A stretch of 53,809 nt of DNA from Pelargonium nanum (taxonomy: Eukaryota > Streptophyta > Magnoliopsida > Geraniales > Geraniaceae): NCBI GenBank assembly GCA_036897485.1, contig JAYMTF010000103.1, positions 1 through 53,809 of the forward strand, written 5' to 3'. The position numbers and the translations under genes are program-made. Below, piece by piece: positions 31,746 through 43,000 of the stretch. Under the pieces are notes generated by a model. The model worked only from the letters and a program-made list of their open reading frames with translations, searched no databases and was not told the origin of the DNA. The stretch's first letter is position 1. Every line of letters begins with the position of its first letter.

Positions 31746-34658
31746 ATAGGCACAGTAAGGATTGTAAGTATAGTGAAGAGTTGGAAATGAGGATAAGATT
31801 TCTGGAAGATGGTAAAGTTGAAAAGCTCAAGAGTTCAATGGTTTCGAGATCAAGAATGAGGTTGTTCATGATTAGGGCTATCACTATAGTCTTGCTATGG
31901 ACCTGTTTTGTTCAGCTGATGGCATTGGGGGAGACATGGGGACCCAAATTGTTGAAGAGTTGGCCTTCTTGTTTCAGTCAATCAGATTTGTCTATGGCTG
32001 TTGAACTGCCTTCTGTTCCTGCTAAAGTTGTTCGTCCACCAAAGAGTAAGTAGTTGTAAGATTGTAAACTAATCTTCATTTCTTTTTCCTTTTCTTTTTA
32101 TTTACTTGTTTACTTTAGGTTTGAAGATTGGGGAAATATTTTTTTCTTGTTGGCTATAATCATCTTCAAGATGAAATTGCAGTTTTATGTTCATCAGAAA
32201 AGAAAAGAGAAGTATAAAATTCAAGTTTCTAGATAGTTAGTTGTTCCCGCAGAAAACTTCCTTTCTCCCATATTAGACCCTGCACCATTTCTCAATTATG
32301 TTGGAATTTGTATTACTTTTTGCTAAATCTTTTATCTTAGTGGTCATGATGCCTCATCTATGAATTGTCTCTCCTCTGTTCTTATTTGTTTCTTTTTCAC
32401 ATTGGTTTGCATCATTCTGTTCATCTGTCATAATCCACCTGATTGTTTACTTGTTGCTACTATTGTGTTAATAGTATATCATTGATGTTTTATAAATATT
32501 ATTTATGTTCCTTTAATTCCTGAGTGTAGCTGTTGTTGCTAAATGCAGGAATCTATACGAATAATGGTTACCTTATGGTTTCATGCAATGGAGGACTCAA
32601 CCAAATGCGAGCAGCGGTGAGGCATATATATTAACCACTATCAGCATCATTATAAGTCTTGCTTTGTATTGCATAAGCTGGACCTGCCCAGTTTATAACC
32701 AGTTTCTCATTCTTGCATTGGCTCTGCAGATCTGTGACATGGTTGCTATTGCCAGACACTTAAATGTTACATTGATTGTTCCAGAACTGGACAAAACCTC
32801 TTTTTGGGCTGATCCAAGGTACCCTCTATTGCTTTTTCATTCTCATTAAAGGTACAGATGTATCTTCTCTCATGACATGCAGTGCCCTGAATTCTCAATA
32901 TGGGCTACCTTTATGTGGCAGTGAGTTCCAAGACATCTTTGACGTTGATCATTTCATTTTATCCTTGAGAGATGAGGTACGGGTATTAAAAGAACTTCCA
33001 CCGAGGCTCAAGAAACGAGTTGAAATGGGAATGTATCAATCTTTGCCACCCATTAGTTGGTCAAATATATCTTACTATGTTAATCAGGTTAGGTTGCTAA
33101 CGTTAGTTATTTCCTTTCACATTTATGGTTTTTTAATGCATTGATCCAAGTAACCGTAAAAATTTCCCTCACAGATTCTTCCCCTTGTGCAAAAGTACAA
33201 AGTTGTACATTTAAACAAGACTGATGCCAGACTTGCTAACAATGGACTACCTGCTGAGATTCAGAAGCTACGATGCCGAGTAAATTTCAATGCTCTGAGA
33301 TTCACTCCTCAGATAGAGGAATTAGGTAGAAAGGTTGTCAGAATTTTGAGGGAAAAGGGTCCTTTCCTAGTCCTTCATCTTAGATATGAAATGGACATGT
33401 TGGCGTTCTCTGGCTGTTCTCATGGCTGCACCGGTGATGAGGTAGATGAACTGACAAGAATGAGGTAATCTATTTTTTCATTACTTTGATAATTCTTATA
33501 TAATATATTCCAAACTATTCTTACTTTCTTACCCTTCTCTAATTGTTGGATATCATATCACAATCACTAGATATGCTTACCCGTGGTGGAAGGAGAAAGT
33601 TATAGATTCAGAGATGAAAAGGAGAGAAGGTCTATGCCCCTTGACACCGGAGGAAACTAGTTTGGTATTGAGTGCACTGGGTATTGATCGTAATGTTCAA
33701 ATTTATATCGCTGCTGGAGAAATTTACGGTGGAGAAGAGAGGATTTCCAGTTTGGCGGCAGCTTTTCCCAATTTGGTCAGTAGATGGAAGCAAAAGTACC
33801 TATTTTGCACATGTATTTGGATAGGCTTTAATGATTTATTTTGCATTTATGAAACAGGTGAGGAAAGAGACTCTTCTGGAGCCAGTGGACTTGAGGTTTT
33901 TCCAGAACCATTCGTCCCAAATGGCAGCATTAGACTACCTAGTCTCTCTAGAGAGTGATATATTTGTGCCTACATACGACGGAAACATGGCTAAAGTTGT
34001 CGAAGGCCATCGCAGGTATTATATTTATATTGAAGTTAACAGTTTAAACACTATTTTCATGGTCTGCTTTTGTCAACTCTTGCAATCAATTGAACTACCG
34101 AGTTTAGGCATCAGGCATGTCAATCCCGCGTGGGATTAGATGTGTAACCACATCCTTAATTTGTGTAGTGTAACAGAAAAGAAAAAGACTTACCACCTTG
34201 TAGCACTCTGTTTTCAAAGAGGAATTGAATAGCCTTTGCATATTTTTCAAAGAGGAATTGAATAGCATCTCATTTAGTCAGTCATATGTCACTGCTCCAA
34301 CCAACACAAGACTGGGTTTTTTTATTTGATAAGATAGTTCATTCACAATTATTTGTTTTTCACTCTTCAATCCAGTATTTAGTAATTACTTGTATTGGTG
34401 CTGTATATCAGATTCTTGGGGTTCAAGAAAACCATTCTGCTGAACAGAAAGCTTATAGTTGGTTTAATAGATGAATACAACAATGGGACATTGGGATGGG
34501 ATGAGTTTTCCTCTACTCTGAAGGAAGCTCACGCTGATCGGATGGGGAGCCCAAAGATTCGTGCTGTCATCCCAGATAGACCCAAAGAAGAAGATTACTT
34601 TTATGCCAATCCCCACGAGTGTTTACAGCTATTAGACGAACCATTGAGAAATGCATGA
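31733..34658 (+). CDS. GT106 / plant O-fucosyltransferase-family glycosyltransferase (RRT-like)
   Basis: Eight exons, 31733-32045, 32549-32616, 32730-32818, 32922-33087, 33175-33464, 33571-33775, 33858-34015 and 34412-34658, join in frame to 511 aa. It is a type II membrane protein: a short cytosolic tail, then a transmembrane anchor (about 45-65), as in Golgi glycosyltransferases. Nucleotide-sugar motifs are CNGGLNQMR (117-125), [12 protein letters not shown] (279-290) and [19 protein letters not shown] (415-433). Segments such as [14 protein letters not shown] and PLTPEE resemble, from memory, the rhamnogalacturonan I rhamnosyltransferase (RRT) branch of GT106, so pectin backbone synthesis is a plausible but unproven role. 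The start is the ATG at 31733; an in-frame TTG upstream is not needed. The family name O-fucosyltransferase does not prove fucose transfer. Confidence 0.93.
34211..34266. repeat. 23-bp direct duplication in the last GT106 intron
   Basis: TTTTCAAAGAGGAATTGAAT plus AGC occurs at 34211-34233 and again exactly at 34244-34266 (33-bp period). It is a local tandem duplication within the intron. Confidence 0.9.
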
Positions 34659-35526
34659 TGGATTCAGACGTTCGTGCCAATGAGATGGTAAGTTTATCTC
34701 TTTCTTCACGCAGAGGGGTTCAGGGCCGGCCTGGATGTTCTTTAAGAAGCATCAGTTGGATCAATTAGAATCTTGCATAGTTTCGAATAATGAGATTGAT
34801 GTATAGATCGGAATTCTTGTCATTATGGGATGAATAACAACAATAATAATGTATCAATTGCATTGTAAAGGGATGATAAAGAATATGATTTCCACAAACT
34901 TTTATGTGTTCGATGGTTATGGATATTGGTAAACTAGAGATGCACTTCTTTGAATCGGTCAAATAAGCATACTAGAAATGGTGTCGTGTTATCCACAAGT
35001 TGGAAAATTTTCTTTGGTGTATTAAGTCCAAATGTGGTATGGATGTTCTAGATCCTTAGTCCAAACTAATGTTAAGCGGAGACCTCAAATGTTATTAGGG
35101 GAACCACCGAGCGTGAAAGTAATAATCTAAAAACAAATGATCTAAGAATAATATGAAAATGATCTAAGAACAATCTAAAAACAAATGATCTAAGAATAAT
35201 ATGAAAATGATTTAAGAATAATATGAAAAATGCGAAGAACAATTGAGAGAGTTTATGATTGCAACTATATATGGAAATAATTCTAAAAACAAGTTGACGA
35301 TAACAAACCATATTGCCATTGAAAGATAAAAATGCAGCTTTCTCAATACAAGCATGGAAGCCTCGACAAATAAAAGAATATATAACAATTCTCTATCTAC
35401 GTTGAATCCCTTCAAACCAAACCCGTAGATTTATATTTTCAACCGCACGCCATTGAATGAACCGCTCACTCCTAAAAAAAGGGACATATCAACATAAGAG
35501 AAATCAAGGAAGACCGTATTTATACT
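34659..35526. other. Tail-to-tail intergenic region between GT106 (+) and BIM-like (-)
   Basis: These 868 bases hold the two converging 3' regions. No gene is seen. The only clear structure is the 48-bp minisatellite at 35124-35219. Confidence 0.6.
35124..35219. repeat. 48-bp minisatellite, two copies
   Basis: Two adjacent 48-bp units (35124-35171, 35172-35219) begin AATCTAAAAACAAATGATCT and differ at two positions. Part of the unit, AATAATATGAAAA, continues into a third partial copy at about 35217-35230. Confidence 0.9.
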
Positions 35527-38500
35527 TTAACTTCTTTCTATCCTAAGCCTCTTATGAGCTTGTCCCGAATCCTCATCAACCTTCTCAACTCCTCGATTGC
35601 TTGGAGATGGATTCATGTCATCCTAAAACACGATAAATGAATTGTTAGAAAGTAACTAATAAGATCTTAAGGCCTGATAATAGTGGAGAAATTTGGTGCA
35701 CACCATCTTCTCTAGAGCCTCTAGATTAAGGTACCAATGACCAAGTAATTACTCCATCCATCACAAAATGAGTATCCACTTTCCCATTTTTGTAACATTA
35801 TAGATAAGTTGGAATTACAGTTTTCCCCTTACACCTCCATGTGCTCTAGTCAACGTATCTTAGGGATATTGTTGGTAACTCATGCATAAAGTTTTGAGAC
35901 AAAATAAGTGGATACTCATTTTGGAACGGAGGGAGAACAGTAAAAGTTAAGGCAGTGAGGAATAGACTTCAATAAAAGATAAGATGAAGCTTTAAAAGAA
36001 CCTTGGAGCTGGATGCTGTGGCTATCAGCAAACTGCTTGATTGTTTGCTGACATCAAGTTGCACAGAAATGCTAGCCTTTGATAAATCCACACCTGAAGA
36101 CTGCATAGCTTGGATCAGGGAATCCAATATCCTGTTAAGAAAGTAAAACCCCACTCTGTAAGACCACAATAACGCCCATTCTATGAGAGGCATATTATAG
36201 GAATTCCAATCTCAGATCTGACATAGTGAAATCGACAACAATTTCTAGGATATGGGTTTATATTCTAGTTCCGACAAGGGTAGAGCATATTAATCAGTTT
36301 ACAAAAACACACTTTTTTAATGTACTGTAATAAGATGGCTTGCAAGAGACCCATCTAACTCCACTCCCAGAGCACCCTTAAATACATCATGAGAAAAATT
36401 AATTCAAAAATCTACTCTGCTGACTGTAAAAATATGGTTAGAAAACATATGGCCCAGCTTACCAATAATACTTCAAGGTCAATGATGCAACATAAGGAGC
36501 ATAACTTCACAAACATCCAAGAATCAGGAGGGAAGGAAACCCTAGGCTGCCTATAACTTATTGAACATACATAATAGAGATGAGATTCGACAATGATGCT
36601 CATGAAACAACTAAAGTAAGAATTTGTTGCCAGCAATCAGACAACAGGTATTTCCTCCTTAGTTCCAACTAGCGGAGGGTTCTGACATCAGACATCTGAG
36701 CAAGGAAAGACCATAATCACAATCAAATTACAACAAATGCATCATGCATAACTAAGTCACGTTTTGTAGAGATATGGCTGCTACATTTTTTCTTCCAAAA
36801 ATACAGTTCATGGCTAGCAAAAGGCCACTGTACATTAGATAGTAGCACAACATGCAACCCTAAATTTATCAAGTATAATAACTTTGTCCAGAGAAAAGAC
36901 CACAATTACATGGCTAGATTTGGCAACTATGAACATAACAAAATCATTACAACCTCATTGCAGATACTTACCCTTGAGAGTAGGCACTTGAGGCACTTTC
37001 AATCTCTTCTGGCTCGTTCAGTGTATTGCTTGGAGCAACACATTTACTTTCAGTTGTTAGCTCCTGCTCAATCACTCTATACTGCAGCAATTGGGCCTGG
37101 GAAACCATATACTCCACATCAGATGCAAAATCCTGCAATGATTGAGTGGGTTAATAACTGCTTCCAACAAGAGGAAATTGTTGCATTTGCATGTTTAGAA
37201 GTGCTGCTATAGTAGCTGACCCAGGAGAACAATCCATTACTTTGTATGTTGCTTCTGTGCCGGAGTCAGATTCCACTGAGTTCTGAGCATTTGTGAGCAT
37301 TTCTGTGGATAAAATTTCAAGACAAGAGCCACCCTTTATGACTTGAGAATGATCCATAGATCTTTCTGCAGGCACATTATGACTTCTCTGTTTCAAACAA
37401 AGATGACACATTAACATGTATCCTCCAAAAGAACTGTTAAATTCAGTACAACCAAAATCAAAGAGAAATAACATCTATTATCTCTTAAAATTTTCCTCGG
37501 AAATGAACTGGAGTTAATCCACTCATAAAGAAAAATGAAACTCGACTAAACACAAAAATATCAGCTCATACACTCGCCAGTTGTTTGCAAGCATGTCACT
37601 TCTAAAAGCATCTTTCTCAGACCTAAAAAGCTGGTAGAATAATGCAAAACGACTGGTTTGTTCCAATATCAAGAAAAACATTTTGATTATGCAAAATGAT
37701 TACCACACATTGCATCAAAATGCAAGGGCAAAACATACAAATTTTAAATGTTCTACAATTTTATTTCCAACATATTTAGGTAACAGTAACATCTGTTGGG
37801 CACATATCAAACAGCTATCTATGGCATTTAAAGTAATTTTACACAACAGGCCGTGCACAAATTTGATATGGTAGCAAAGGCACGGTCAAAAGGAGAAACG
37901 AAATGAAAATGTTGGCAAAAGAAATCAAATGTCGTGATGATAATCCACACATACAATACTTTAGAATCTTACCCATGGAATCAGTTTAGTTGGCTCTCGA
38001 CTCCATCCTTGGTATGATCCTTCATACATCTGTAACTTTTCATGTAAAAACTGGATGTACTCTATAGCCTGCATATAACTATGAAATTCTTAAATCCATT
38101 TATAACACACACACACACACACACACATATATAACTAGAGAGCATACCTCCAACAACAATGATGCCTTGTCTCGTTTCTGGTCATTTTGCGGTATGAGAT
38201 CTCTTAATGCCTGAAACCTGCTTTCCAATTATAAATTATCATGTGAGTAAACAAACCACTGCAGAGGCTATTAGTTGAAAAGGAGACAATCATAACAGGT
38301 CATCATTGTGAGTTCCCAACTTCCCATTGAAACTGCACTCAGTTTATTTGTTCAATAGTATGTTTATATGAGTCCATATCTCTCCTTAGTAGTCTCAACC
38401 ATATACAAATGCTGTCAAACCATAGAATTGGAAGAAGAAAAATCCCATTTTTGGTACACTTTAGAGAAGACAAGAAAGAAAGAGAAAAACTAGCCCCTCA

Positions 38501-39112
38501 TTATCCATCCATTATTCTGGTCATGAAAGCCATGTATGCAAGTTTATTATGTTCTTTATAATCAATTATTCAAATATTCCTCTCTTTCCATTGTATTTAT
38601 CCATAATGGAAAACCCATTTTATTATAGCTCCATCCCATAATACATGCAACAATTATTCTCTACGAAAACCAAATGGCAACAAAAAATCATACATTTTAC
38701 TACGCAAGCAACCTAAAATAAAGAAAAACTCCAATGAAAGGGACACCATCTACTCGACTATCATACAAACGACAATTTTACAAGATAAATGAAGCTCAAA
38801 TAAAAATTTAAACAAAAAACAGCCAAAAAGTTAATTGAGCTTGCCTCTGATTTATCTTGCTCCTCCTCCGTTGCTCAGTCTCGGAATGCTTCGACCGCGG
38901 GGTGTTCCCCTTCAGCTCACTTTTCTTCTTTCCAACTGTTGAAAACAAGTATAATGCAGAAAAATGAAAATTTGAAAGAATTCTACAGCTAAAAATCGAA
39001 GGATCATGATGAAGTGTGCGCAATAGCATGAACACAGACACGCACCTCCGTAAGAATTATATTCGTTTCCATCTTCGTCTTCTTCCAAATGATTGTTCGT
39101 ACAATTTACCAT
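35527..39112 (-). CDS. bHLH transcription factor, BIM type (BES1-interacting MYC-like)
   Basis: Eight exons on the minus strand, 39112-39046, 38935-38845, 38217-38148, 38068-37973, 37387-37169, 37132-36972, 36131-36002 and 35622-35527, join in frame to 309 aa, about the length of Arabidopsis BIM2. The bHLH (about 36-88) has the H39-E43-R47 set of E-box/G-box binders ([19 protein letters not shown]) and runs on into [19 protein letters not shown], a hallmark of BIM proteins. The conserved C-terminal block is [20 protein letters not shown], and the end is [12 protein letters not shown] proteins partner BES1 in brassinosteroid-regulated transcription and act in embryo patterning; BIM2 is the best guess by length. 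Intron 2 has a GC donor (AG|GCAAGC). The exon 5 donor (CTT|GTTGGA) is weak, so that boundary is less certain. Confidence 0.93.
35752..35935. mobile_element. Stowaway-like MITE in the last intron of the BIM-like gene
   Basis: A 184-bp element starts CTCCATCCATCACAAAATGA and ends with the imperfect reverse complement (CATTTTGGAACGGAGGGAG), giving inverted repeats of about 30 bp. The left flank is TA and the right flank AA, so the target duplication is decayed. It has no coding capacity. Confidence 0.78.
38105..38126. repeat. (AC)11 microsatellite in the BIM-like intron 3
   Basis: A perfect AC run lies about 20 bases downstream (in gene direction) of the exon 3 donor at 38147, followed on the plus strand by ATATAT. 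Confidence 0.95.
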
Positions 39113-40088
39113 TTCCCGCAACGATTATCTGCAAAATTGAAACACGAGAAAACCAGAATTTGAAAAAACGAGAGAGCAGCCACTGCTCGCAATTGGAGAA
39201 AACGAGACACGAGCACAACGGAAAGTTGAAGAAAAAGAAAAAGCAATTTGCACACTTGGACAGAGATGAAGCCCTAGGCGAGGCGTCCCAGGTAATTAGA
39301 ATTAAGGTGTGGATTATTTGCTTAGATTAAGCTTAATTAAAAATTAAAGGTTCGTACCAAGACATGTAGGGCCTTGCAATTTAAGCTTATTGGATTCTCT
39401 CTAATATCTCGAGTTCGAGTCTCCTTGTTGACGGTATGAGTAGAGTATTTGGATTAAAATGGGAGATTTACCTCTTATTATGTTGCTCAACTGATAAAAA
39501 AAATATAGCTCATCCGTTTAAATAAAAAATTGTAATTAGAGCATTGCATAGTTAACACGTGTACTTAAATTTTTTAGTTTTTTTATTTCAACTCACTAGT
39601 CCGCCAGTATCATGTCAGTATCTGTCACATCAGCACGCATAGCCACATTAACACGACAGTTGTGAAAATTTGTCTCATCGCCTACACACAAAATGCCTCA
39701 AACTTCATCTATTCCCTAGTCAAGATATATATAGATGCAATTTTTTGGTTTTCAGTGAAAAAATTACTAGACTACATCAAAATTTGTGGTCAAGTGACAT
39801 ATCCACAATCAGTATTTACATACGCCGATGAACACAGGAACAAATTGATTGCAACTAACGGCAGCATAAATTATAAGCCAGAGGAGCCGGCCAGTCACCC
39901 GGTCATTGAATCACATCTTCGCGAAACTCGTTCCTTGCTCTTATAAGGAAATCAAGAATTACCAACAACCTTGGAATCAGCTAAGGAAGTACAGTTTTTG
40001 TGTCATTGCTTGCTGTTGCTAGCAAGGTCAAGGATCATGTATGGGCACCATGAGGGGTCATCCTAAAATGTCATATGTAAGCTTCTTG
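39113..40088. other. Intergenic: BIM-like upstream region and 3' region of the minus-strand GT106 gene
   Basis: These 976 bases hold the BIM-like leader and promoter (adjacent to 39113) and the 3' flank of the next gene. No coding exon was recognised. A stretch around 39361-39480 contains CTCGAGTTCGAGTCTCC, reminiscent of the B box of tRNA-derived SINEs, but no A box or poly-A tail was found. Confidence 0.45.
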
Positions 40089-43000
40089 TTATCTCTCTCC
40101 TGCCTCAAGTTCTTCTTGATCCTCTAATTGGGTTTCTTCTTTGCTGTTTACTTCGCCATCTCCACCTTCATGGTTTCCACCGGTGTGTCCAAAAAATAGT
40201 CCAGATGATGAAGATTCATCTTCGTCAAGATCCTCATCATTATCCCTATCCTTTGACCGATAGACTAATCCATGGTCCATCCAAGCAGGGCAGCGGTGCA
40301 CAACTCCGAGTGTAGCCTGAACCTGAGAGTGAGCCAAGGGACTAGAAGCGTGATGAGTAGATTTATCAGTAGGTTCATACCTTCTGCAAGAACATTCAGG
40401 GACTGGATGAGATAGAAAGGATAGCAGCTTTGATCTAGTGGATGCTTCAGTGAGCCCGTCGAGTAAAGTTTTACTTAGATGCCTGCGAACTGATCTAAGC
40501 CAAGTATGGTTTGCTTGATACAGGTAGCCACTGGTTTTTTCCAAAAGCTTGGCAATTTCTTGTCTGAGTTGACACAAACACAAGTATATGATATTAGCAG
40601 CAAAATCATCATTCATATAGCTATTCAATGCAACTGCTGAAAAAATCATTAAAACAGGTCTAGCTGCAATGAATTCTATCATGCCAGTCTAACATGCAGT
40701 GTTCTTATGAGTTGTGGAGCATGTCATAAATTACATGCAGTGTGCAGTGAATCTCAGAGCACGGGCTGGTATGTTTTAGCTACATAGAGCTAAAATAAAC
40801 TCGGGAGTTCTTGTTTTGCAACTTTTTATCGGCTCTAGCCTTTCCCACCAAGTGGCAAGAAATGTTAGAACTGACAAAAAGTAGTTCGATAACACTAGCA
40901 TTTTTTGGCCGGCTCGTTTAGGCCCGTGGGCCCACATGGCAAGACTCAAACTGATAGTGTTAATCATTCGTTAATGGTGGATCAGTGATTTATAGTGAAA
41001 GTAAAGAAGAGAGAAGAAGACACGGGAACAGAAAATGATCAATAACTGAGGCTGTAGATCCACGCAACATTTCACTTGATACTTCTACATGTGTAATTTT
41101 GATATCATTAAGTATGAGCCAAAATGGAAAATGCATTGAATGTTGAACTTTGCAATTATCACCTATACTATGTATGGAGATATTGGTGATGATTTATCAA
41201 TTACCAGAGTGTATAAGATACGTGCAGCCATCAGCTAATCAAAGCTATTGTGCTTGATGACGTATACAAATACAAACTAGAGACTTTGATAGAACTACCT
41301 GTCTGGCCTGAATGTTTTTGATGCAGTTGACTGATAGAGTCTGTGGCCCATTACCAAACTCGCTAAATTTGGATGCCCCTTGCCATCCCGATCAAATCCT
41401 GGGATAAAGACATCAGCCTCAACAGAAATCACATAATCGATTGCTTCCCATAGTAACTTATGGGCATTAGTTCTCAACTCCATGACAGTGCTATCAGGCT
41501 CATTATCACTCTCAGCCACCCAACCCCACCAACCTTCAATATTATATACTTTAGGTCGCGCTGGAGGCGGCGAAAGTGGGCGAGGACGTGGACCTCCAGT
41601 TTTCCATGTTTCAAACTTCATTTCTTTCTCGGCAAGAGGTGGAGTGCTGAAAGAATCACCAATAAGGGAAGTCTCACGACCATAAATTCTATTGAGCTCC
41701 CAACTTGTGCTTAGGGAAGTCCTATCAACTACATTTTCAAACATTGCATGAAGAGGTATTAATGTCCTTTGGCCTCCAAAAACTTCCCCTCCAGCAACAT
41801 ATATTATCGTGTCCCATGAGTATCCATATGCACCAAGTAAAATGCCAATCTGTAGAAATTAAAGTTGTTCAGAATAGTAAGCCCTCACTATTTTATTTAT
41901 TTACTCTGAATGATCAACACTAAAAAATAGCTAAACTAACAAGTCATTTCTAATTAGGTTTAATCCTCGCAGGTTTTTCCTATGCCCAAAACACTAAGTG
42001 GCACACAGTGAAGTCCAGACATGGATCGTTGCACATCGAAGAACTGAGGTCAATCTTTGCAATTAAAGTTTTTATGTACACACTTTACCTCTTCTGGCAT
42101 AAGTGGACATGAACCGTTGGCACGTTGTTCTGCAGAATTGACAAGAAGTTTTCCCTTTACAATCCCGCGTTTTATCATCCATGCTCTTTTGTGCTGAATG
42201 AGCTCACTATGTACATCCTTAAGAAATTTCAATACATATATCAAATGTTGGATAAGCTTTGCTAATATAAGTTTTGACAATCAAATAACCACTGATTACT
42301 ACCGGTCTAGAAACAGATACCTGGAAGAGTTCAGCACAACCGTGATATGCTAAAGTATCTCTAGTCATCCCAGGGTCAAAGGCTATAAATGGTCGTCCAG
42401 GAGCCCGTAGCCTAGAGATGGATAAAAATAATGATAAAAAAAATACATAGTAAAACAAATTACATGATCTTTAACAATGAGCAGTATTGACCTCTGCAGA
42501 ATTTTAGTCGCAAGTTCCTGGACCTCCGGCCGAAATCGAATGGCATGAAAAGCAACCCTGCATCTAAGCCTCTGGTATTCTTCCAGATGAGGTGGAAGGG
42601 CGGACTGGACAAGATCCAGAAATGATTACAATAATGAAAAGCTATGGCAATACTTTGATTATTCTAAATCAGCACTTTTTTAAAAAAAAAATTTAAATAA
42701 ATAAGAAACCTCCCGGATGCAGGGGGGTTTGGCACTGAATATCATTATCAAGTGCTAACTTAAATTTTCTGAAGATAACAGGTGTGGGCACACAAAAAAG
42801 AATTAATCTTAAGGGATGCAGCTTGAAAATAAAGGTGCAAAGTACGGTCGTTAGTCATTACCTGCAAGCATCCGCCATCAGAAACAACTAGTTCAACAAC
42901 TAAATGTTTGTTTAGAACCGGGAGAACATTGTGCAAATAAAAATATGGTGAAGCTGAGTAAGACACTTTAAAACTTGGAATCTTCTTTTTTCTCCTGGCC

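Noticed and set aside
39662..39946. 94-aa plus-strand open frame between BIM-like and GT106
   Set aside because: No motif, no splice partners, in intergenic sequence.
40089..40682. Independent 197-aa minus-strand gene
   Set aside because: From 40563 it splices in frame to the upstream GT106 exon and carries that family's C-terminal block; the part before 40563 is intron.
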